From contig OZ038464.1 in NCBI GenBank assembly GCA_964036295.1, forward strand, positions 13,874,001-13,938,000: a stretch of DNA of 64,000 nucleotides, in the 5' to 3' direction. Position 1 is the stretch's first letter. The number at the start of each line of letters is the position of its first letter. Shown here one piece after another: positions 44,945-57,000 of this stretch. Source of the DNA: Plumapathes pennacea (taxonomy: Eukaryota; Cnidaria; Anthozoa; Antipatharia; Myriopathidae). A model generated the notes under the pieces. The model was not told the DNA's origin. It made no database searches and was given only the letters and a program-made list of their open reading frames with translations. A program made the position numbers and the translations under genes.

Positions 44945-45629
44945 CAGTCAATTGAAACTCTGCCCCCAAATTTTCTGGGACATACTGGGGAATTTAACAT
45001 TTCCCAATGTTAAATTACGGCTCCCTTAGGGGGTGATTTGGCTGTTAAATGCCTTAGAAAATCTGATTGCTTTTTTGTCTGTGTGACTGCTGAAGGCACA
45101 ATTAGCTCTTGGGGCTTCTCTGGGGTAGCTTCCCTGGAAATTGTTAAAATTTGTCCTGTGCTGGTCAGTGCTAAATTGACGCTCCCAGCCCCTGACTTTC
45201 TTGTCGATTTCGAGCCTTTGGTGGAACTAGACACGAGTCAATTGAATGTTGTCAATGTTTCAGCCATTTTGGACCATTTTTTTGTTGGAATTGTCCAGTG
45301 TGGGTTTCCTCTGTGGCAATGTGCTTTGTAGGCCAATAATTTTTAGTATTATAAGCTGCAGCAAAAGCCAGCCAAGTGAACTAAAAGCATTTACATACAG
45401 CAAGAGAATTAGACATAAAGAAGACACAATGGGTATTCTCAGTGTTAAATCTGCACCATTCCCCCACCTTTGATGCAATCTGACTATTGTTAAGTCCCCG
45501 CTAAAGAGCCCCCCATTATTTGTGAACATTGATTCCTGGCAACCCAGGGAAAGAGCCATGTTAATACGCATCAAATCCCTGGATGTCCCGGGGGTCAGGG
45601 GGCCGGGGGCCGGGCTTTCAATTGACTGG
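44945..45629. mobile_element. TIR element with CCAGTCAATTGAAA ends
   Basis: Perfect 14-bp inverted ends CCAGTCAATTGAAA and TTTCAATTGACTGG, 685 bp apart, with internal palindromic AACATT/AATGTT pieces and CCCCGGG-rich sequence near the right end. There is no clear duplication at the flanks. It directly follows the frameshifted gene. Confidence 0.65.
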
Positions 45630-46489
45630 AGCATAACTGAGCAGAAGTACTGTAGCCCTCACCAAAATTTTCCATTTGTATAGTCAGCATTTGTGGGGTG
45701 ATTATAATGATAATGTAAATTATGATTTGAATTCGATAACCAAATTCTATACTGGAGGTCTTAACAAAACTGAGTTACATGTAAGAACTAGACTGGCGTT
45801 GCCAGTGAGCTCGCGGCAATAGTTGGGTTGAGAGCAGAATAAACTAAAATGGAAAGCAAGGACAAGAGCGGAACTTCTGGGAGACTTCCAGTTTCTCACC
45901 AGAAATATATCACACAGTATAGAGAACTTGGCTTTTGACACCTTGCTTAAATGAAACCTGATTAAACTATAAATTTATCATCACTACACTCATACACTTG
46001 GTTCTTAAAGGTTGAGCAACTCTGCATTTTGAGCTTATAAGCAAAACGGTTACCCACTGAGTAAATCTGAGTAATGCGTGACTTGTCTTTTTATGAGTCG
46101 ATTTTGACAGTTTGACTTTGAACACTTAGTTGTAATCAGAGGCCTATATGGCGCTTGATTGAGGTCAAAATTAGAATCAATAAATTCATCGACTTTTAAA
46201 TTCGTCTCATCTCTAATTCATTGAACATCCCAAATTATTCATGAACCAGATCAATGGAAACGTGAATTCTTCATCAAACAGTCAAATTCATTGAAGGGTC
46301 ATATTTCCACAGTATTTTGGACATGGATATCAGTTTTCTAAATGTTTTGAATCAAACCTAAAATGTCCTTTAAGTTGTAGCTTGGTGTTGATAGTTTACT
46401 TTATGATGTGATTTATAGGGGTAGCATGTTGATAATGATGCATAAATTATAATCAAACATTATAAAAGTAAAAATGGCCGTTGCGGAGA
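45630..46489. other. No gene seen
   Basis: AT-rich sequence containing one TTAACCC MITE and nothing else I can name. Confidence 0.5.
45885..46055. mobile_element. TTAACCC MITE family, copy 9
   Basis: Reverse copy; the internal block TTTCTCACCAGAAATATATC through CATACACTTGG is clear, but both ends are decayed. Confidence 0.65.
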
Positions 46490-46658
46490 GGACAAATCAA
46501 TTTATTGTTTAAAAACAAATGAAAAACTGAAACCTCACAAAAGTTATCAGGACATAAACTATTACTGATGCGGTTTACAGAACAGTTGTTACAGGATGAT
46601 GTTTTAGCCAGAGTCCTGTGCTAGAGACTGTCCATTTGCTAAATGTCCTCTCCGCAAC
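46490..46658. mobile_element. Small element with GTTGCGGAGAGGAC ends
   Basis: GTTGCGGAGAGGACAAAT on the left and, inverted, GTTGCGGAGAGGACATTT on the right; 169 bp, non-coding. Confidence 0.7.
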
Positions 46659-46810
46659 ATTTTGACACCTAAAAGTTTATGTTATGGATGACCACATAAT
46701 CATATTAGGTACACAGTTTGATAACTTCTAATTTATAACAGGAGGTATATTTTATTGTGTTCAGATATTCTTCAGCTCATCACCTTAAGATTTAGGGACG
46801 TTTTCTTTTT

Positions 46811-47944
46811 GTTGCGGAGAGGACATTTCTGTTGCGGAGAGGACACATTGCTTAGAAGTTGATTTAAAATAAACTCATTATAAACTAAATAAATTTTAAA
46901 ATAAACTCGTGTTAGGTAAATTGTACTTTTCAGGGCTTTTAGTATATTTTGAAGTGTGCAGCAGTGTACTTCTGTGTTAGTTAAAAGTTTGAGAGGAAGA
47001 TAACATTACTACAGTACAAGGCATTCTGTCTACTCAAACAGCATTTGGGAGAGCACACAAAAGTACTTGCTAATAACAATCACTTCACCACATTCAAAGT
47101 TCTTGCACAGAGCTGGTGCCAAAATGTTTGATTGGCCTCAGATAGATGACATTTATAAGGTACATGTCACCTGTGTGTTTTCTGGCCCAGTATGATGGCA
47201 GGGCAATGGCCCCTTTGAAACTCCAGATCTGGAGGAACTTGGAACTCAGTTTTTCAAGCTTTCAAGGAAGCAGAGTTATCACTAAACTGCTACACTATGT
47301 TGCTGTTCAGTAAACATGAGATATGTACAAACACTGTACGTTAACATGTACAAGTATTTACATGACTATTGAAATCAACATTGTTGCAACAAGTTTGAAA
47401 TGAAATGTTTTGAAGTTACTGTGAAGGACCTAATGTTATTGTTGACATTTAACAGCATAGTATGTTTCTTTAAAAGCTGTTATTATTATTATAGGATATG
47501 TTAATAACAAAGAATTTATGTGTACTTGATAAGAATTAGTTTTGGGGGTATTTTTGCCAAGTATTCTGGATTTTTGGTTTTACCCATAATGCTTTGTGGT
47601 CTGAGTCAGCATTAAAGTTTATGCATTTTTATAAGTTTTTTTCCAGAGCTTCTGGTAACATCAGTTCTTCATGCAAATACAATTATTAAAACTACAATGA
47701 AGTAATAATGTCTATCCATATCAAAATCAACTTGAAAAATTTGACCACGACCCTTTTCTTTTTCAATACCGTGCTAGTTTGATCAAAGGACCTTGTTTTT
47801 GTTGACATTTATCACCATATGTCTCACTGAAAGCTGTTTTATATTCTAGAATGTTAATAAGAGTTGTTTAACATAACACACTTTATCAAATTCAATGAGA
47901 TTTTTGTGTTATTTGTTCATGGACAAAAATGTCCTCTCCGCAAC
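46811..47944. mobile_element. Larger element with GTTGCGGAGAGGACA ends
   Basis: Two tandem left ends (46811 and 46831) and an inverted right end (GTCCTCTCCGCAAC, 47931-47944) enclose about 1.1 kb of AT-rich sequence with no coding signal. The right end lies about 100 bp from the first recognisable satellite monomer. Confidence 0.6.
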
Positions 47945-48045
47945 AGAGACATCAAAATATGGTCAGTTTTTCTGATGATCGAACAAATGCAGCTAAATTT
48001 TTTTGCCATATACTTAAAATATATACACCACTCTTTTTTTTTAAA

Positions 48046-51000
48046 TAGTATTTTGTTAAAATCCGGTCATTTTTCGACCATCTCACAATCGCATGAAATT
48101 TTCAGGAAACGTTCCTGGGACTATGGCGGCGGTTTTTGCATAGTTTTTGTAAACTTTTAGGCCGCGCGTATTAGAAAAAATTAGAGGAAATCATGCACTA
48201 ATTTAAACAACACACCTTTCAAGCATAGGAGTCATGCTTAAGCTGCTATTTCTCGCCAATGGAAGCAGATAGATAAAGCAAATGTATTGCAAAAAGTCTT
48301 CTTATAGTCCGAAGAAGGTTTCCTAAAAGTTTCAAGAGTTTTCAATTTTTGGCCAAAATCGGCAAAAAAAACCCTGTGCTATAGCCTTAGTATTTTGTCA
48401 AAATTCCAAGATTTATCGGCCATCTCAGAATCGCATGAAACTTTCAGGAAACGTTCCTGGCAATATGCCGCCGGCTTTTGCATAGTTTTTGTAAACTTTT
48501 AGCCCGCGCGTCGAGAGAAATTCGAGCAAATTCGAGCAAATCATGCCCTAATTAAAACATCACACCTTTCGAGCAACGGGGCCAAATTGAAGCTGTTATA
48601 TCTCGCCAACGGATAAAGATAGATAAAGCTAATGTATTGAAAAAGTCTTGTAATAGTCCAAGGAAGATTTCCTGAAAGTTTCAAGAGTTTTCTATTTTTG
48701 GCCAAAATCGGCAAAAAACCCATTGCGATAGCCTTAGTATTTTGTCAAAATTCCAAGATTTATCGACCATCTCAGAATCGCATGAAACTTCCAGGAAACG
48801 TTCCTGGGACTATGCCGACGGATTTTGCATAGTTTTTGTAAACTTTTAGCCCGTGCGTCGTGAGAAATTCGAGCAAATTCGAGCAAATCATGCCCTAATT
48901 AAAACATCACACATTTGGAGCAATGGAGCCAACTTTAAGCTGCTATATCTCGCCAACGGATAAAGATAGATAAAGCTAATGTATTGAAAAAGTCTTGTAA
49001 TAGTCCAAGGAAGGTTTCCTGAAAGTTTCAAGAGTTTTCAATTTTTGGCCAAAATCGGCAAAAAACCCTGTGCTATAGCCTTTGTATTTTGTCAAAATTC
49101 AAAGATTTTTCGACCATCTCAGAATCGCATGAAACTTTCAGGAAACGTTCCTGGGACTATGCCGACGGTTTTTGCATAGTTTTTGTAAACTTTTAAGCGC
49201 GCGCGTCGAGAGAAATTCGACCAAATTTGAACAAATCATGCCCTAATTATAACATCATACCTTTCGAGCAAAGGAGCCAACTTTAAGCTGCTATATCTCG
49301 CCAACGGATGAAGATAGATAAAGCAAACGTATTGCAAAAAGTCTTGTAATAGTCCAAGGAAGATTTCCTGAAAGTTTCAAGAGTTTTTAATTTTTGGCCA
49401 AAATCGGCAAAAAACCCTGTGCTATAGCCTTAGTATTTTGTCAAAACTCCAAGATTTTTCAACCATCTCAGAATCGCATGAAACTTTCAGAAAACGTTCC
49501 TGGGACTATGCAGACGATTTTCCATACTTTTTGTAAACTTTAGCCCGCGCGTCTACACAAACTTGAGCAAATTCGAGCAAATCATGCCCTAATTAAAATA
49601 GCACACATTTCGAGTAAAGGAGCCAAATTTAAGCTGCTATATCTCACCAACGGATGAAGATATTTACAGCAAACGTATTGCAAAAAGTTTTGCAATAGTC
49701 CAAGGAAGGTTTCCTGAAAGTTTCAAGAGTTTTCAATTTTTGGCCAAAATCGGCAAAAAACCCTGTGCTATAGCCTTAGTATTTTGTCAGAATTCCAAGA
49801 TTTATCGACCATCTCAGAATCGCATGAAACTTTCAGGAAACGTTCCTGGGGCTATGCCGACGGTTTTTGCATAGTTTTTGTAAACTTTTAGCCCGCGCGT
49901 CGTGAGAAATTCGAGCAAATTCGAGCAAATCATGCCCTAATTAAAACATCACACCTTTCGAGCAATGGAGCCAACTTTAAGCTGCTATATCTTGCCAACG
50001 GATGAAGATAAATAAAGCGAATGTGTTGCAAAAAGTCTTGTAATAGTCCAAGGAAGGTTTCCTGAAAGTTTCAAGAGTTTTCAATTTTTGGCCAAAATTG
50101 GCAAAAAAAACCTGTGCTATAGCCTTAGTATTTTGTAAAAATTCCAAGATTTTTCGACCATATCAGAATTGCATGAAACTTTCAGGAAACGTTCCTGGGA
50201 CTATGCCGACGGTTTTGGCATAGTTTTTGTAAACTTTTAGCCCGCGCGTCGTGAGAAATTCGAGCAAATCATACCCTTATTTAAACATCACACCTTTCGA
50301 GCAATGGAGCCAACTTTAAGCTGCTATATCTCGCCAACGGATGAAGATATTTACAGCAAACGTATTGCAAAAAGTCTTGCAATAGTCCAAGGAAGGTTTC
50401 CTGAAAGTTTCAAGAGTTTTCAATTTTTGGCCAAAATCGGCAAAAAACCCTGTGCTATAGCCTTAGTATTTTGTCAAAATTCCAAGATTTATCGACCATC
50501 TCAGAATCGCATGAAACTTTCAGGAAACGTTCCTGGGGCTATGCCGACGGTTTTTGCATAGTTTTTGTAAACTTTTAGCCCGCGCGTCGTGAGAAATTCG
50601 AGCAAATTCGAGCAAATCATGCCCTAATTAAAACATCACACCTTTCGAGCAATGGAGCCAACTTTAAGCTGCTATATCTTGCCAACGGATGAAGATAAAT
50701 AAAGCGAATGTGTTGCAAAAAGTCTTCTAATAGTCCAAGGAAGGTTTCCTGAAAGTTTCAAGAGTTTTCAATTTTTGGCCAAAATTGGCAAAAAAACCTG
50801 TGCTATAGCCTTAGTATTTTGTAAAAATTCCAATATTTTTCGACCATATCAGAATTGCATGAAACTTTCAGGAAACGTTCCTGGGACTATGCCGACGGTT
50901 TTGGCATAGTTTTTGTAAACTTTTAGCCCGCGCGTCGTGAGAAATTCGAGCAAATCATACCCTTATTTAAACATCACACCTTTCGAGGAATGGAGCCAAC

Positions 51001-54000
51001 TTTAAGCTGCTATATCTCGCCAACGGATGAAGATATTTACAGCAAACGTATTGCAAAAAGTCTTGCAATAGTCCAAGGAAGGTTTCCTGAAAGTTTCAAG
51101 AGTTTTCAATTTTTGGCCAAAATCGGCAAAAAACCCTGTGCTATAGCCTTAGTATTTTGTCAAAATTCCAAGATTTATCGACCATCTCAGAATCGCATGA
51201 AACTTTCAGGAAACGTTCCTGGGGCTATGCCGACGGTTTTTGCATAGTTTTTGTAAACTTTTAGCCCGCGCGTCGTGAGAAATTCGAGCAAATTCGAGCA
51301 AATCATGCCCTAATTAAAACATCACACCTTTCGAGCAATGGAGCCAACTTTAAGCTGCTATATCTTGCCAACGGATGAAGATAAATAAAGCGAATGTGTT
51401 GCAAAAAGTCTTGTAATAGTCCAAGGAAGGTTTCCTGAAAGTTTCAAGAGTTTTCAATTTTTGGCCAAAATTGGCAAAAAAACCTGTGCTATAGCCTTAG
51501 TATTTTCTCAAAATTCCAAGATTTTTCGACCATATCAGAATCGCATGAAACTTTCAGGAAACGTTCCTGGGACTATGCCGACGGTTTTGGCATAGTTTTT
51601 GTAAACTTTTAGCCCGCGCGTCGTGAGAAATTCGAGCAAATCATACCATTATTTAAACATCACACCTTTCGAGCAATGGAGCCAACTTTAAGCTGCTATA
51701 TCTCGCCAACGGATGAAGATATTTACAGCAAACGTATTGCAAAAAGTCTTGCAATAGTCCAAGGAAGGTTTCCTGAAAGTTTCAAGAGTTTTCAATTTTT
51801 GGCCAAAATCGGCAAAAAACCCTGTGCTATAGCCTTAGTATTTTGTCAAAATTCCAAGATTTTTCGACCATCTCAGAATCGCATGAAACTTTCAGGAAAC
51901 GTTCCTGGGACTATGCCGACGGTGTTTGCATAGTTTTTGTAAACTTTTAGCCCGCGCGTCGTGAGAAATTCGAGTAAATTCGAGCAAATCATGCCCTAAT
52001 TAAAACATCACACCTTTCGAGCAATGGAGCAAACTTTAAGCTGCTATATCTTGCCAACGGATCAAGATAAATAAAGCGAATGTGTTGCAAAAAGTCTTCT
52101 AATAGTCCAAGGAAGGTTTCCTGAAAGTTTCAAGAGTTTTCAATTTTTGGCCAAAATCGGCAAAAAAACCTGTGCTATAGCCTTAGTATTTTGTCAAAAT
52201 TCCAAGATTTATCGACCATCTCAGAATCGCATGAAACTTTCAGGAAACATTCCTGGGGCTATACCGACGGTTTTTGCATAGTTTTTGTAAACTTTTAGCC
52301 CGAGCGTCGTGAGAAATTCGAGCAAATTCGAGCAAATCATGCCCTAATTAAAACATCACACCTTTCGAGCAATGGAGCCAACTTTAAGATGCTATATCTC
52401 GCCAACGGATAAAGATAGATAAAGCTAATGTATTGCATCGCCAGAAATTCCGGACATTTTGCGTCCACGATTGCTTCCGGTCTTTCCCAGCGGCGTGCGG
52501 TATGAGCATGCGCCATTCACACATTCAACATTGTTCCGTACTTTGCCTCAGTGGGGTGGGGGAGGGATGGGTTTCTCCGGTTCAAAAAGAGACTGCTACG
52601 TTTAGGAGACGTGCCGCTGAACGACCTAGTTGAAATTAGCTTTCGTTTGGTACAATTTTCATGCGATTTGGAGCTTCCCAGCCCAAAATATCAACATCCG
52701 AAGTCAGCGTATTTCACGGGAGGTATTCGCCATGGCTGGCTGTGAACTGCAAATTCAAACACAAAAAGTACACATCGAATTTGCTCCAAGGGACTGACTG
52801 TGGCTTCACAGGAGATGTTCAATCCTTCGACAATCAGGTACGGGGTAGACATTTTGCGTTTTACCCAAGGTTCTTGTATTAAATGCAGCTTAAAAAGTGA
52901 CAGTAGCCGGTTTTGAGCGTATTCTGCTATCAATCCCTTCTTACGTCGGCCGAAATTTTAAATTCAAAAAAGTACACATCGAATTTTACCGGAGATAAAT
53001 ATTTTTTGTACTGTTGTGTTTAGGAAGCTTTCCTCTTCCGAATGCTGCCCAGACATTTTTACGAACGTGCTTCAGTTAAGCGAAAAGCACAATTTATTAT
53101 CAGATCCCATACATTTCTTTGTTATTTCTTGAGCGGCTGTCAGCGTGAAACCTGATGCCTCTTCCGAGATGGCGCAACCGGATGTCTGAAATTTCTGGCG
53201 ATGGAAAAAGTCTTGTAATAGTCCAAGGAAGGTTTCCTGAAAGTTTCAAGAGTTTTCAATTTTTGGCCAAAATCGGCAAAAAACCCTGTGCTATAGCCTT
53301 AGTATTTTGTCAAAATTCCAAGATTTATCGACCATCTCAGAATTGCATGAAACTTTCAGGAAACATTCCTGAGACTATGCGGACGGTTTTTGGCATAGTT
53401 TTTGCAAACTTTTAGCCCGCGCGTCGTGAGAAATTCGAGCAAATCATGCCCTAATTAAAACATCACACCTTTCGAGCAATGGAGCCTACTTTAAGCTGCT
53501 ATATCTCGCCAACAGATGAAGATATTTACAGCAAACGTATTGCAAAAAGTCTTGCAATAGTCCAAGGAAGGTTTCCTGAAAGTTTCAAGAGTTTTCAATT
53601 TTTGGCCGAAATCGGCAAAAAACCCTGTGCTATAGCCTTAGTATTTTGTCAAAATTCCAAGATTTATCGACCATCTCAGAATCGCATGAAACTTTCAGGA
53701 AACATTCCTGGGACTATGCCGACGGTTTTTGCATAGTTTTTGTAAACTTTTAGCCCGCGCGTCGTGAAAAATTCGAGCAAATTCGAGCAAATCATGCCCT
53801 AATTAAAACATAATACCTTTCGAGCAATGGAGCCAACTTTAAGCTGCTATATCTCGCCAACGGATAAAGATAGATAAAGCTAATGTATTGAAAAAGTCTT
53901 GTAATAGTCCAAGGAAGGTTTCCTGAAAGTTTCAAGAGTTTTCAATTTTTGGCCAAAATCGGCAAAAAACCCTGTGCTATAGCCTTAGTATTTTGTCAAA

Positions 54001-57000
54001 ATTCCAAGATTTTTCAACCATCTCAGAATCGCATGAAACTTTCAGGAAACGTTCCTGGGACTATGCCGACGGTTTTTGCATAGTTTTTGTAAACTTTTAG
54101 CCCGCGCGTCGTGAGAAATTCGAGCAAATTCGAGCAAATCATGCCCTAATTAAAACATAATACCTTTCGAGCAATGGAGCCAACTTTAAGCTGCTATATC
54201 TCGCCAACGAATAAAGATAGATAAAGCTAATGTATTGAAAAAGTCTTGTAATAGTCCAAGGAAGGTTTCCTGAAAGTTTCAAGAGTTTTCAATTTTTGGC
54301 CAAAATCGGCAAAAAACCCTGTGCTATAGCCTTAGTATATTGTCAAAATTCCAAGATTTTTCGACCATATCAGAATTGCATGAAACTTTCAGGAAACGTT
54401 CCTGGGACTATGCCGACGGTTTTTGCATAGTTTTTGTAAACTTTTAGCCCGCGCGTCGTGAGAAAATCGAGCAAATTCGAGCAAATCATGCCCTAATTAA
54501 AACATCACACCTTTCGAGCAATGGAGCCAACTTTAAGGTGCTATATCTCGCCAACGGATAAAGATAGATAAAGCTAATGTATTGAAAAAGTCTTGTAATA
54601 GTCCAAGGAAGGTTTCCTGAAAGTTTCAAGAGTTTTCAATTTTTGGCCAAAATCGGCAAAAAACCCTGTGCTATAGCCTTAGTATTTTGTCAAAATTCCA
54701 AGATTTTTCGACCATATCGGAATTGCATGAAACTTTCAGGAAACGTTCCTGGGACTATGCCGACGGTTTTGGCATAGTTTTTGTAAACTTTTAGCCCGCG
54801 CGTCGTGAGAAATTCGAGCAAATTCGAGCAAATCATGCCCTAATTAAAACATCACACCTTTCGAGCAATGGAGCCAACTTTAAGGTGCTATATCTCGCCA
54901 ACGGATAAAGATAGATAAAGCTAATGTATTGAAAAAGTCTTGTAATAGTCCAAGGAAGGTTTCCTGAAAGTTTCAAGAGTTTTCAATTTTTGGCCAAAAT
55001 CGGCAAAAAACCCTGTGCTATAGCCTTAGTATTTTGTCAAAATTCCAAGATTTATCGACCATCTCAGAATTGCATAAAACTTTCAGGAAACGTTCCTGGG
55101 ACTATGCGGACGGTTTTTGCATAGTTTTTGTAAACTTTTAGCCCGCGCGTCGTGAGAAATTCGAGCAAATTCGAGCAAATCATGCCCTAATTAAAACATC
55201 ACACCTTTCGAGCAATGGAGCCAACTTTAAGCTGCTATATCTCGCCAACGGATAAAGATAGATAAAGCTAATGTATTGAAAAAGTCTTGTATAGTCCAAG
55301 GAAGGTTTCCTGAAAGTTTCAAGAGTTTTCAATTTTTGGCCAAAATCGGCAAAAAACCCTGTGCTATGGCCTTAGTATTTTCTCAAAATTCCAAGATTTA
55401 TCGACCATCTCAGAATTGCATGAAACTTTCAGGAAACGTTCCTGGGACTATGCCGACGGTTTTTGCATAGTTTTTGTAAACTTTTAGCCCGCGCGTCGTG
55501 AGAAATTCGAGCAAATTCGAGCAAATCATGCCCTAATTAAAACATAATACCTTTCGAGCAATGGAGCCAACTTTAAGCTGCTATATCTCGCCAACGGATA
55601 AAGATAGATAAAGCTAATGTATTGAAAAAGTCTTGTAATAGTCCAAGGAAGGTTTCCTGAAAGTTTCAAGAGTTTTCAATTTTTGGCCAAAATCGGCAAA
55701 AAACCCTGTGCTATAGCCTTAGTATTTTGTCAAAATTCCAAGAATTTTCGACCATATCAGAATTGCATGAAACTTTCAGGAAACGTTCCTGGGACTATGC
55801 CGACGGTTTTGGCATAGTTTTTGTAAACGTTTAGCCCGCGCGTCGTGAGAAATTCGAGCAAATTCGAGCAAATCATGCCCTAATTAAAACATCACACCTT
55901 TCGAGCAATGGAGCCAACTTTAAGCTGCTATATCTCGCCAACGGATAAAGATAGATAAAGCTAATGTATTGAAAAAGTCTTGTAATAGTCCAAGGAAGGT
56001 TTCCTGAAAGTTTCAAGAGTTTTCAATTTTTGGCCAAAATCGGCAAAAAACCCTGTCCTATAGCCTTAGTATTTTGTCAAAATTCCAAGATTTTTCGACC
56101 ATCTCAGAATTGCATGAAACTTTCAGGAAACGTTCCTGGTACTATGCGGACGGTTTTTGCATAGTTTTTGTAAACTTTTAGCCGCGCGTCGTGAGACATT
56201 CGAGCAAATTCGAGCAAATCATGCCCTAATTAAAACATAATACCTTTCGAGCAATGGAGCCAACTTTAAGCTGCTATATCTCGCCAACGGATAAAGATAG
56301 ATAAAGCTAATGTATTGAAAAAGTCTTGTAATAGTCCAAGGAAGGTTTCCTGAAAGTTTCAAGAGTTTTCAATTTTTGGCCAAAATCGGCAAAAAACCCT
56401 GTGCTATAGCCTTAGTATTTTGTCAAAATTCCAAGATTTTTCAACCATCTCAGAATCGCATGAAACTTTCAGGAAACGTTCCTGGGACTATGCCGACGGT
56501 TTTTGCATAGTTTTTGTAAACTTTTAGCCCGCGCGTCGTGAGAAATTCGAGCAAATTCGAGCAAATCATGCCCTAATTAAAACATAATACCTTTCGAGCA
56601 ATGGAGCCAACTTTAAGCTGCTATATCTCGCCAACGAATAAAGATAGATAAAGCTAATGTATTGAAAAAGTCTTGTAATAGTCCAAGGAAGGTTTCCTGA
56701 AAGTTTCAAGAGTTTTCAATTTTTGGCCAAAATCGGCAAAAAACCCTGTGCTATAGCCTTAGTATATTGTCAAAATTCCAAGATTTTTCGACCATATCAG
56801 AATTGCATGAAACTTTCAGGAAACGTTCCTGGGACTATGCCGACGGTTTTTGCATAGTTTTTGTAAACGTTTAGCCCGCGCGTCGTGAGAAATTCGAGCA
56901 AATTCGAGCAAATCATGCCCTAATTAAAACATCACAACTTTCGAGCAATGGAGCCAACTTTAAGGTGCTATATCTCGCCAACGGATAAAGATAGATAAAG

